Shown here one piece after another: positions 1 to 5,272 of a stretch of DNA of 5,272 nucleotides. A program made the position numbers and the translations under genes. The DNA is taken from the NCBI GenBank assembly GCA_017995495.1, contig JAGOIS010000117.1:1-5272 (forward strand). The letters run 5' to 3'. The stretch's first letter is position 1. Each line of letters starts with the position of its first letter. This DNA is from Candidatus Cloacimonadota bacterium (GTDB taxonomy: Bacteria; Cloacimonadota; Cloacimonadia; Cloacimonadales; Cloacimonadaceae). The notes beneath the pieces were generated by a model, which made no database searches, was not told the origin of the DNA, and was given only the letters and a program-made list of their open reading frames with translations.

Positions 1-689
1 TTGAAGAAATCCCAGCCGACGAGGTCGTCTTTCTTGCCTCCGCCTTCGCCGGCGTCAAGGTTGTCGCCACCGCTGATCGTGCCAGCGTCCCAATCGATAG
101 CCATGCCGGGTGCTTCGGCGGGGTTGACCCAGATGTTCGCCCTCAGGTCCGGATGGTTCCATTTCACGCCGGAATCGGTGATGGCGACCTTCACGTCCCT
201 TGAGCCCTGAACGTAGTCCCAGGCTTCATAACTGCGGACGCGTGCGTGCACATACTGCTGGCTGAGCATGGGGTCGTTGGGCACAAACTTGCTGCGGGCA
301 ATCCCCTCAAGCTCGGCGTAGACGAGGTTTTGGTCCTGGGCAAGGGCCGCGACGGCGTCGTTGATGCGCTCATCCGAATTCAGGATGAGGCGATAGGTGT
401 TTTGCAGATAGATCCCGTGGTCGTTCCATGTGGGGTCCTTCACGTAGGGATGCATCTGCTGCATCTCCACGATCTGATACTCCGCTGCCAGAACGTCGAA
501 AGACGCCATGCCTGTGCGGACATGGCCATTCCGCATTATATAGTCTATCTTTCCGGTGTCTTTGCCCACCGCGTCGCGGGTGAAGCAAACGATGACGGAC
601 CGGGCTACGAAGTAATCCGGATTGTATTTAACCGCGAACGTCGCGCCAAGCGATACGATCAGCAGGGCAAGAAGGATCAGCTTTTTCAT
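1..689 (-). CDS. S8 (subtilisin-like) serine peptidase precursor, N-terminal 229 residues, truncated by window edge
   Basis: Reading the minus strand from ATG at 689 gives an open frame of 229 codons with no stop before the left edge. The start (MKKLILLALLIVSLGATFA) is a classic signal peptide with likely cleavage after Ala19, so the product is exported. Residues about 20-130 look like a propeptide. The mature-type domain begins near PNDPMLSQQYVH (137-148), which is common at subtilase N-termini. DVKVAITDSGVKWNHPDL (165-182) is the catalytic-Asp motif of family S8, with Asp172 as the proposed catalytic residue, and GWDFF (225-229) matches the segment that usually follows. The His and Ser motifs and any C-terminal sorting domain lie outside the window. 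The start is supported by GAGGTG (694-699 on the minus strand), four bases before the ATG. It lies 85 nt downstream of recG on the same strand, so read-through is possible. The family call is firm; substrate and final location are unknown. Confidence 0.88.
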   Translation of the reverse strand, partial: MKKLILLALLIVSLGATFAVKYNPDYFVARSVIVCFTRDAVGKDTGKIDYIMRNGHVRTGMASFDVLAAEYQIVEMQQMHPYVKDPTWNDHGIYLQNTYRLILNSDERINDAVAALAQDQNLVYAELEGIARSKFVPNDPMLSQQYVHARVRSYEAWDYVQGSRDVKVAITDSGVKWNHPDLRANIWVNPAEAPGMAIDWDAGTISGGDNLDAGEGGGKKDDLVGWDFF

Positions 690-720
690 GAAGCACCTCA
701 GCTTGATTTATGTGTTTTTT

Positions 721-736
721 CCTTCATTTCTGAAGG
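721..736. repeat. Small perfect inverted repeat between recG and the peptidase gene
   Basis: CCTTCA-TTTC-TGAAGG forms a six-base-pair stem with a four-base loop. Read on the minus strand, the loop is GAAA (a GNRA-type tetraloop) and the stem is followed by six A, not T, so it is not a normal intrinsic terminator for recG. It sits in the 85-nt gap 32 nt before the peptidase start codon, so it would lie in the untranslated leader of a peptidase transcript. A role in RNA stability or regulation is possible but unproven, and a stem this short can occur by chance. Confidence 0.4.
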
Positions 737-774
737 GGTTATTTAGTCAACAGATTAATGTGGCAGGGTGGACA

Positions 775-2868
775 CTAGTAGAGGATAAGTTTCTCTTTGT
801 CAGCGAATTGGCTTTGGTAGAACTTTTTAACCAGGGCGTTGCTTTCCTGCTCCATGGAGGGATCGGCGGCGATGATGGCAAAAGCATCCTCACGGGCCTC
901 CTTCAGCACGGGTTGGTCGGTGATCAGATTGGCGAAGGAAAACTGCGGCAGTCCCGACTGCTCGGTGCCGAAGAATTCACCCGGACCTCGTAGTTGGAGG
1001 TCTTTTTCCGCTATCATAAAGCCGTCCGTGGTCCTCGCCATCGTATCGAGGCGTTCGCGGGCGACTTTGCTGAGCGGAAAATGCTCGATGAGGTAGCACC
1101 AGGCTTGCTGCCCACCCCTGCCAACGCGTCCGCGGAGCTGATGCAATTGCGCCAGCCCGAAGCGTTCCGCGTGTTCCACGATCATCACAGAGGCGTTGGG
1201 AATATCCAGCCCCACCTCGATCACGGTGGTGGAGACGAGGACGTGGATCTCGCCCGCCTTGAAGCGAAGCATGATGGCGTCCTTCTCTTTGGAGGGCATA
1301 CGGCCGTGGAGCAGCACACAATTGTGTTGGGGGAAGACCTTGGTGGAGATGTGTTTGTGCATCCGCTGGGCGTCGAGGAGGTCCACCTTGTCGGATTCTT
1401 CGATGAGGGGGCAGACGACATAGACCTGGCTGCCCGCGGCGAGCTCTTTGGCCACTTCCCTGAACACGAGATCAATCTTCTGGTTTGACCGCACGAGAGT
1501 TTGCACAGGTATGCGGTCCGGCGGCATTTCGTTGATGGTGCTCACTTCCAGGTCACCGTAAACTGTGAGCGAAAGCGATCTGGGGATGGGCGTGGCGCTG
1601 AGGTAGAGCAGATCGGGATGCTTGTCCTTTCTGGCCAAAGTGGCGCGCTGCTGCACTCCGAAGCGGTGCTGCTCGTCCACAGCCACAAAGCCCAGCTGAT
1701 CGAAGGAGATGTCGCTCTGGAGCAAGGCGTGGGTGCCGATGATGATGTCGGCTTCGCCTTCTGAGATGTCAGTTTTGGTTTGGGCTTTGCCTTTGTAGGC
1801 GCCGCCCTTGAGGATCACCACCCGCACGGGCAATCCCTCGAGAAGGCGGGTGATATTGGCGTAATGCTGGTCCGCGAGTATTTCCGTAGGGGCCATAAGC
1901 GCTGCCTGAAAGCCGTTTTCCACCGCCAGTAGCATCGCGAAGAGCGTCACGATCGTCTTGCCCGACCCCACGTCCCCTTGCAGCAGACGGGACATCTGCC
2001 GCTCCGAACACATGTCGGCAAAGATCTCGTTGATAACTCTCTTCTGGGCGGCGGTAAGTTTGAAAGGCAGACTTTTATACAGCCGCGAGGTGAGGTCGCG
2101 TTTGTTCTCGTTCTTGATGCCCTCCACCTCGTGGGAGTGGAAACGCTTGTGACGCGCCCACAAGAGTTGGGAATAGAAAAACTCCTCAAAAACAAAACGC
2201 TTGCGGACATGCTCAAGTTCCCCGGGATGAAGGGAGAAATGCATCTTTTGCAGCGCCACGCTGCGAGGGAGGAAGCCCCGTTTGGAGATGATGTCCTGCG
2301 GAAGGTTTTCCTCTATCCGCGTGGCGAAGAGCTCAAAGGCGCTGTAGATCACGCGCCGGAAGAATTTTTGGGTGAGGTCGCCGCTGAGCCCGTAAACCGG
2401 TAGATATTCCCGCTTCTTCCAAAAATCAAGCTCCTCGGCATCGTCCACAAACTCGATCTCGGGATGCATCAGTTGCAGTTGACCATTGTATTCGGAAAGC
2501 ATGCCCGTCACCCAGAGCTTGGCACCAGGTTTGAACAGCCCGGGAAATGATTTGGGATAGCTGAACCAGGAGCAGACGAGGGTGGAGCGGCCATCGCTGA
2601 TGCCCACGTTGAGCAGGTTTTTGCCTTTGCGGGTGCTGCGTTCGTCCACCCAGCTGATCATGGTGGTGAGGGCTATGGTGTCGCCGGGCTTCAATTCATG
2701 CAGGGAGGGATTGAGCACGCGGGCAATATAGGCGCGGGGAAAGTATTCCATCAGATCGCCGACGGTCTCAATGCCCAGTTTGGCCAATTGCCGCGCGCGG
2801 CCCTCACCGACTCCCCTGAGGAATTTCACCGGCATCCGGGTGTCCTTGATATATTCAGCTTTCTCCAT
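775..2868 (-). CDS. recG: ATP-dependent DNA helicase RecG
   Basis: This is a 697-residue cytoplasmic superfamily 2 helicase, close to the 693 residues of the E. coli protein. RecG remodels stalled replication forks and branch-migrates Holliday junctions and R-loops. Visible in order: N-terminal FLRGVG helix-hairpin segment (16-21); OB-fold wedge domain about 55-150, which binds the branched DNA; Q-motif-like FKLTAAQ (269-275); Walker A GDVGSGKT (298-305); TEILADQH (328-335); Walker B DEQH (398-401) followed by RFGVQQR; SATPIPR (424-430); STTVIEVGLDIPNA (546-559); QLRGRVGRG (577-585); and the RecG C-terminal TRG-type region DGFMIAEKDLQLRGPGEFFG (615-634). All key motifs are intact. The 5' end is uncertain: the ATG at 2868 has no clear Shine-Dalgarno sequence, while Met12 (2835) has AAGGA seven bases upstream. 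I keep 2868 because RecG proteins usually carry a few residues before the FLxGVG segment. The gene is divergent from degP. Confidence 0.97.
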   Translation of the reverse strand: MEKAEYIKDTRMPVKFLRGVGEGRARQLAKLGIETVGDLMEYFPRAYIARVLNPSLHELKPGDTIALTTMISWVDERSTRKGKNLLNVGISDGRSTLVCSWFSYPKSFPGLFKPGAKLWVTGMLSEYNGQLQLMHPEIEFVDDAEELDFWKKREYLPVYGLSGDLTQKFFRRVIYSAFELFATRIEENLPQDIISKRGFLPRSVALQKMHFSLHPGELEHVRKRFVFEEFFYSQLLWARHKRFHSHEVEGIKNENKRDLTSRLYKSLPFKLTAAQKRVINEIFADMCSERQMSRLLQGDVGSGKTIVTLFAMLLAVENGFQAALMAPTEILADQHYANITRLLEGLPVRVVILKGGAYKGKAQTKTDISEGEADIIIGTHALLQSDISFDQLGFVAVDEQHRFGVQQRATLARKDKHPDLLYLSATPIPRSLSLTVYGDLEVSTINEMPPDRIPVQTLVRSNQKIDLVFREVAKELAAGSQVYVVCPLIEESDKVDLLDAQRMHKHISTKVFPQHNCVLLHGRMPSKEKDAIMLRFKAGEIHVLVSTTVIEVGLDIPNASVMIVEHAERFGLAQLHQLRGRVGRGGQQAWCYLIEHFPLSKVARERLDTMARTTDGFMIAEKDLQLRGPGEFFGTEQSGLPQFSFANLITDQPVLKEAREDAFAIIAADPSMEQESNALVKKFYQSQFADKEKLILY
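2843..2847 (-). promoter_or_regulatory. Candidate ribosome binding site for an alternative recG start at 2835
   Basis: AAGGA on the minus strand lies seven bases before the in-frame ATG at 2835 (Met12 of the long form). The upstream ATG at 2868 is preceded by a T-rich stretch without a recognisable Shine-Dalgarno sequence. If used, RecG would be 686 residues. Both forms are compatible with the family. Confidence 0.35.
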
Positions 2869-2874
2869 ATAAAA

Positions 2875-2904
2875 CCATTACTGGAAAGGGGCAATTGTTG
2901 TCAA
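2875..2904 (-). promoter_or_regulatory. Possible recG promoter (consensus -35, weak -10)
   Basis: The minus strand has a perfect TTGACA at 2904-2899. The hexamer 18 bases later, TAATGG (2880-2875), is a poor -10 match. If real, transcription would begin at or next to the ATG at 2868, giving a leaderless message or favouring the internal start at 2835. An alternative is a divergent -10 TATGAT at 3010-3005 with no good -35, which would give a leader of about 130 nt. Confidence 0.25.
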
Positions 2905-2907
2905 CAA
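2895..2907. repeat. 13-base palindrome overlapping the putative recG -35 (operator-like)
   Basis: TTGTTG-T-CAACAA is a perfect dyad with a one-base centre, and it spans the TTGACA hexamer read on the minus strand. A dyad over a -35 is where a repressor could bind, but it could equally be chance in a short intergenic region. No known operator is recognised. Confidence 0.3.
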
Positions 2908-2912
2908 CCTCG

Positions 2913-2945
2913 AAAAAACCGTGGAGGGAACTCCACTTACAGTGG
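2913..2945 (-). terminator. Terminator-like hairpin with a competing upstream hairpin in the recG leader
   Basis: On the minus strand, GTGGAG-TTCC-CTCCAC (2936-2921) forms a perfect six-base-pair stem. It is followed by GG and six T (2918-2913), the layout of an intrinsic terminator. Immediately 5', CCACT-GTA-AGTGG (2945-2933) forms a second stem that shares the GTGG at 2936-2933, so the two cannot form together. This is attenuator geometry if recG is transcribed from beyond 2945. If the recG promoter is at 2904, the hairpin would only block antisense transcription arriving from the degP side. The stems are short, so strength is uncertain. Confidence 0.45.
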
Positions 2946-2980
2946 TAATCAAACATGAAGCTGGACCGCGAATATTTTTC

Positions 2981-3009
2981 TTGACCGGTCTGCGCCTGTC
3001 GATTATCAT
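2981..3009 (+). promoter_or_regulatory. Sigma-70-type promoter for the degP-like gene
   Basis: TTGACC (2981-2986) and TATCAT (3004-3009) are separated by the optimal 17 bases, each one base off consensus. Transcription would start near 3016 and leave a leader of about 90 nt before the ATG at 3108. A dyad, CTCTG-TT-CAGAG (3020-3031), lies just past the predicted start where an operator could sit. I see no extracytoplasmic-stress (sigma-E-like) promoter of the E. coli type. Confidence 0.55.
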
Positions 3010-3071
3010 ATACTGGATTCTCTGTTCAGAGCTATGTGTTTGGATTTATATTTTTACCACAATTATATTTA

Positions 3072-3091
3072 CGGGATCATGGCTGATCCCG
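3072..3091 (+). promoter_or_regulatory. Perfect stem-loop in the degP leader just before the ribosome binding site
   Basis: CGGGATCA-TGGC-TGATCCCG gives an eight-base-pair perfect stem with a four-base loop. It ends five bases before the Shine-Dalgarno AGGAG (3097-3101). No T-run follows, so it is not a terminator. Its place suggests a 5' UTR structure affecting translation or mRNA stability of the protease, or a DNA-binding dyad. Both roles are inference. Confidence 0.55.
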
Positions 3092-3107
3092 GTTTCAGGA
3101 GAAGAAA

Positions 3108-4631
3108 ATGAAAATATGGAAACGCACAATCCCCTTGGTGCTGGCATTGAGCCTGTTTTCCTTTGCCATGGCCCAAACCGGCGGGTACAAAACAGACGAC
3201 GTTCCCCGCTTCCGGCCAACAGCCGGCGAAAACCTTTTGCCGCAAGGCAGCGACCCCAATCCCGTGGTGAAAGTAGTGCGCCAGGTGCGGGAATCCGTGG
3301 TGCAGATCAAGGTCGAAGCCAAGGTGACGGTTCAAAACTTCCGCAATCCTTTCTTTGACGACGATTTCTTCCGCTATTTCTTTCCCCAGCAGCCGCAGGA
3401 GACACAGCGCCCCGTGACCTCGATGGGCAGCGGCTTTATCTATGAATTTAATCCCCAGACGCGTGACGCCTTCATCATGACGAACAACCACGTGGTGGAA
3501 AAAGGCAAGGAAGGCACCATCACCGTCACCTTGGCAGATAAGGTGAACTACACCGCCACCGTGGTGGGACTCGACCCCAACACCGACGTGGCAGTGATAA
3601 AGATCAACCTCAAGGAAGGGGAACAGATCACCATCGCGCCACTGGGCGACTCCGCCAACCTCGAGATCGGCGACTGGGCAATCGCCATCGGCAATCCCTT
3701 TGGCGATGTGGGACTCGACCGCACAGTCACCCTGGGCGTGATCTCCGCAATCGGCAGGTCGAACCTGAATTTCGGCACGAACTCGCCCATCTATCAGGAT
3801 TACATCCAAACCGACGCGGCCATCAACCCCGGCAACAGCGGCGGCCCCCTGCTGAGCATTAACGGTGAGGTGATAGGCATCAATTCGGCCATCACCAGCA
3901 CCTCCGGCGGCAGCATCGGGATCGGCTTTGCCATCCCTGTCAACTTGGCCAAGCGCGTGGTGGAAGACCTCGTTGCCAACGGTAAGGTCACCCGCGCTTA
4001 CATTGGCATCTCGCCCCAGGAGATCACCGCCGACCTGATGGACGCATTCAAGCTCTCAGAAGTTTCCGGCGTGTTGGTGGCCAAGGTGGAGGTTGATTCC
4101 CCGGCGCACAAGGCGGGACTTTCAGTGGGTGATGTGATCGTTGAATTCAACGGCGAAAAGGTGCCCAACGTTTCCAAATTCCGCATTGCCGTGGCCACAT
4201 CCAAGGTTGGTACAAGGGTCCCCGTGAAGATCATCCGCGATGATGAGACCAAAGTGCTCTACATAGAATTGGACAGCTTCCCCGAGGACAAGGTTGCCGG
4301 CAGCGAGGAAAAGTTGACCCCGGACAGCGGAGCCGGCATCAGTGTGGAAGCCAGGGATAGCGCTTACGCCCAGCGCAACAACATCAAAGCCGGCAAAGGG
4401 GTGATCGTGAGCGCGATCGAATCCAATTCCCCAGCTTCCAGAGCCGGCATCCAGGTGGGTTTTGTGATCCTCAAGGTTGAAAACACCGCTGTGGACAGCC
4501 CCGAAGAATATAAGACAGCCATGGACGCGGCGCTGGACAGCATGAAGAAGGAGAATCGCAACACCATCCTCCTCTACGTGCAAGACCGCAACAAGACAGA
4601 GCAGTTCGTGGTGCTCAGATTCGCCTCGTAA
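3108..4631 (+). CDS. degP: Periplasmic Do/HtrA-family serine endoprotease with two PDZ domains
   Basis: The 507-residue product belongs to the DegP/DegQ (HtrA, peptidase S1C) family, which degrades and chaperones misfolded envelope proteins as oligomeric cages. The signal peptide is MKIWKRTIPLVLALSLFSFA plus MA, with likely cleavage after Ala22. A Phe-rich loop (FFDDDFFRYFF, 82-92) matches the LA loop of this family. The protease domain is about 55-295, with catalytic His128 (TNNHVV), Asp160 (NTDVAVIKI) and Ser244 (NPGNSGGP). PDZ1 spans about 297-390 and PDZ2 about 405-505. The length is normal for a two-PDZ Do protease. The start is supported by AGGAG at 3097-3101, six bases before the ATG. 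It is a single-gene unit with its own promoter and a terminator at 4655-4677, divergent from recG. PDZ2 has VGFVIL (449-454) where GDVIL is usual, a mild deviation. DegP versus DegQ cannot be separated from sequence alone; the family call is very firm. Confidence 0.96.
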   Translation: MKIWKRTIPLVLALSLFSFAMAQTGGYKTDDVPRFRPTAGENLLPQGSDPNPVVKVVRQVRESVVQIKVEAKVTVQNFRNPFFDDDFFRYFFPQQPQETQRPVTSMGSGFIYEFNPQTRDAFIMTNNHVVEKGKEGTITVTLADKVNYTATVVGLDPNTDVAVIKINLKEGEQITIAPLGDSANLEIGDWAIAIGNPFGDVGLDRTVTLGVISAIGRSNLNFGTNSPIYQDYIQTDAAINPGNSGGPLLSINGEVIGINSAITSTSGGSIGIGFAIPVNLAKRVVEDLVANGKVTRAYIGISPQEITADLMDAFKLSEVSGVLVAKVEVDSPAHKAGLSVGDVIVEFNGEKVPNVSKFRIAVATSKVGTRVPVKIIRDDETKVLYIELDSFPEDKVAGSEEKLTPDSGAGISVEARDSAYAQRNNIKAGKGVIVSAIESNSPASRAGIQVGFVILKVENTAVDSPEEYKTAMDAALDSMKKENRNTILLYVQDRNKTEQFVVLRFAS

Positions 4632-4654
4632 GGACCTTTAAAGCAATCATCATA

Positions 4655-4677
4655 CCCCGTCGTTTGGCGGGGTTTCT
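4655..4677 (+). terminator. Intrinsic terminator of the degP-like gene
   Basis: CCCCGTC-GTTT-GGCGGGG makes a seven-base-pair stem (one T-G wobble) with a four-base loop, followed by TTTCT. It begins 23 nt after the degP stop codon, as expected for a Rho-independent terminator ending a single-gene transcript. Confidence 0.8.
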
Positions 4678-4741
4678 GGCTCTTTGTCAAATCGACGGAG
4701 TAAGGCCCGTGAGGGCTACAGAACGATAGCGAGGGCGCGTA

Positions 4742-4874
4742 AGCTCCTCGATCGACGAAAGATGAATCAGTTCATATCCCCCCCAAACCCCAAGCCCTGG
4801 CTCACAGAATAGCGAGCTTAGGCTTGGGGTTTGGGGGTATTAAAATGTGTGACTACCTCTCCAGACGAGGAGCT
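4742..4874. repeat. Outer inverted repeat of the nested palindromic element
   Basis: AGCTCCTCG (4742-4750) and CGAGGAGCT (4866-4874) are perfect nine-base inverted copies that bracket the 17-bp inner repeat. Flanking bases are also similar in inverted orientation: AGCGAG upstream on the left, and AGCGAG on the minus strand beyond the right copy. This suggests two diverged inverted arms rather than one chance match. Confidence 0.5.
4780..4837. repeat. Perfect 17-bp inverted repeat with a 24-base spacer
   Basis: The left arm CCCCCAAACCCCAAGCC (4780-4796) is exactly complementary to the right arm (4821-4837), separated by 24 bases. The spacer holds a smaller GCTC/GAGC pair (4800-4803/4814-4817), so the whole can fold into one long rod. 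The right arm is followed by TATTAAAA, not a T-run, so it is not a standard terminator on the plus strand. On the minus strand the stem is followed by GGATAT, again no T-run. A 17-base perfect match is very unlikely by chance. Confidence 0.85.
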
Positions 4875-4875
4875 C

Positions 4876-4923
4876 CGATCCCATCCCCGAACTCGCTTCG
4901 CTCCTCCGCGGGGACCCGGATCG
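4876..4923. repeat. Interrupted inverted repeat (6 + 6 bp)
   Basis: CGATCC (4876-4881) pairs with GGATCG (4918-4923), and TCCCCG (4884-4889) pairs with CGGGGA (4909-4914). A small internal loop (CA against CCC) separates the two helices, and a 19-base apical region contains CTCGCTTCG. It directly follows the outer repeat ending at 4874, so it may be part of the same element. Confidence 0.5.
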
Positions 4924-5105
4924 CTACTCTCACTCCACACTCTCGCTGACGTTCGTTCGCCCCACTGGCTGCCTACTGGTTGAGCAACTTCACCCACTTG
5001 ATTTGAAAGAGAGTCGTTTTTTACCCTTGTTTCCATAGATCGCTGATTTTCCGCTGTTCCTTCCCATAATTGAATCTTCAGCCAAAGGCAGTCCCACGTC
5101 CAGGA

Positions 5106-5136
5106 TATGGCCGGGCTTGGGCATAAGCCGGACATA
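5106..5136. repeat. Imperfect inverted repeat in the distal intergenic region
   Basis: TATG-CCGG-CTT on the left (5106-5118, with one mismatch and one extra G) pairs with AAG-CCGG-CATA on the right (5125-5136) around a six-base loop. There is no T-run on either side. It may be part of an untranslated leader or trailer, but no function can be assigned. Confidence 0.4.
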
Positions 5137-5230
5137 GGTATTCCATCAATGAGGCCGTTACAATCAAGTTTGAGATGTGTGGAGATGAGACAGGGGCTTT
5201 GTCAGCAATTCGGGTTGGAGGTATTTAGGA

Positions 5231-5272
5231 ATGAAAAAACCCATCCACCCGCTCGGGGTGAATGGGGTTAAG
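5231..5272 (+). CDS. Possible start of a plus-strand gene, cut by the window edge
   Basis: ATG at 5231 is preceded by TTGGAGG (5215-5221), nine bases away, and opens a frame of 14 codons (MKKPIHPLGVNGVK) to the window end. The MKK start and ribosome-binding-like sequence are suggestive, but 14 codons cannot establish a gene. The same bases form a hairpin with a T-run on the minus strand, which is the competing explanation and seems more likely. Confidence 0.18.
   Translation, partial: MKKPIHPLGVNGVK
5234..5269 (-). terminator. Probable intrinsic terminator of a minus-strand gene lying beyond the right edge
   Basis: On the minus strand, AACCCCATTCACCC (5269-5256) pairs with GGGTGGATGGGTT, with one bulge and one mismatch. 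The stem runs straight into six T (5239-5234). On the plus strand no T-run follows the stem, so it is directional. A TAA lies at 5270-5268 in one minus frame and could be the stop codon of that outside gene, though this is unverifiable here. Confidence 0.55.

Larger units (their letters stand above)
4678..5233. other. Gene-free intergenic block rich in inverted repeats
   Basis: No convincing coding frame, tRNA or rRNA is seen in about 555 bases. The first half (to about 4960) is G+C-rich and packed with dyads: a GCCC-GTGA-GGGC hairpin (4705-4716), a 9-bp pair 4742-4750/4866-4874, a 17-bp pair 4780-4796/4821-4837, and an interrupted stem 4876-4923. ATCGACG occurs twice in direct orientation (4691-4697, 4751-4757). 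The second half is lower in G+C and mostly featureless apart from a stem at 5106-5136. Candidates are a non-autonomous repeat element, a structured RNA or decayed sequence. Nothing here names a known family. Confidence 0.6.

Noticed and set aside
246..746. Plus-strand 166-codon open frame opposite the subtilase
   Set aside because: It is antisense to the S8 peptidase frame, which has a signal peptide, ribosome binding site and catalytic motif. The plus-strand translation has none of these.
722..750. TTGACT at 750-745 on the minus strand as a -35 for the peptidase gene
   Set aside because: No acceptable -10 lies 16-18 bases downstream (the 17-base hexamer is ATGAAG), so a promoter cannot be supported.
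3069..3809. Minus-strand 246-codon open frame opposite degP
   Set aside because: It lies antisense to the well-supported Do protease, is His- and Gly-rich as expected from a shadow of a codon-biased gene, and matches no family I recognise.
4780..4837. Telomere-like or G-quadruplex signal from GGGGTTTGGGGG and its complement
   Set aside because: Only two long G-runs occur per strand, short of the four needed for an intramolecular quadruplex. The signal is better explained as inverted-repeat arms.
4818..5135. Minus-strand 105-codon open frame across the gene-free block
   Set aside because: Its predicted protein is low-complexity, rich in Ser, Arg, Gly and Trp, with no recognisable motif. It reads straight through the inverted repeats and has no clear ribosome binding site. 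It looks like a chance frame.
4678..5233. CRISPR array, tRNA or known riboswitch in the gene-free block
   Set aside because: There are no regularly spaced direct repeats, no cloverleaf with a recognisable T-arm, and no riboswitch core that I could identify.

Overview
The window reads as ordinary chromosomal DNA from a Gram-negative-type bacterium. By eye the G+C is in the mid-50s, though I did not compute it. Two encoded proteins carry signal peptides, and one is a periplasmic Do/HtrA protease. The secreted subtilase with a 'GWDFF'-type segment, beside RecG and a Do protease, would fit the FCB/Cloacimonadota-like bacteria. That assignment is inference from family style only and could be wrong.

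Layout. On the minus strand, an S8 (subtilisin-like) peptidase precursor starts at 689 and runs off the left edge; only its signal peptide, propeptide-like part and catalytic-Asp region are present. Upstream of it on the same strand, after an 85-nt gap, is a complete recG (775-2868). A 239-nt divergent intergenic region (2869-3107) separates recG from a complete plus-strand degP/htrA-type protease gene (3108-4631). That region holds a good sigma-70-like promoter for degP, a stem-loop just before the degP ribosome binding site, and a terminator-like hairpin with a competing hairpin in the recG leader orientation. degP ends in an intrinsic terminator (4655-4677).

From 4678 to 5233 I see no believable gene. 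This stretch is rich in inverted repeats: a perfect 17-bp arm pair (4780-4796/4821-4837), an outer 9-bp pair (4742-4750/4866-4874), an interrupted 12-bp stem (4876-4923) and another imperfect stem (5106-5136). At the right edge, 5234-5269 looks like a terminator for a minus-strand gene lying beyond the window. The same bases could also be the start of a plus-strand reading frame (ATG at 5231).

The genes do not form an obvious pathway. RecG acts on replication forks and recombination intermediates in the cytoplasm. The Do protease handles misfolded proteins in the periplasm. The subtilase is probably exported. I found no defence system, CRISPR array, transposase or integrase. The least explained parts are the structured intergenic block after degP and the overlapping hairpins upstream of recG.
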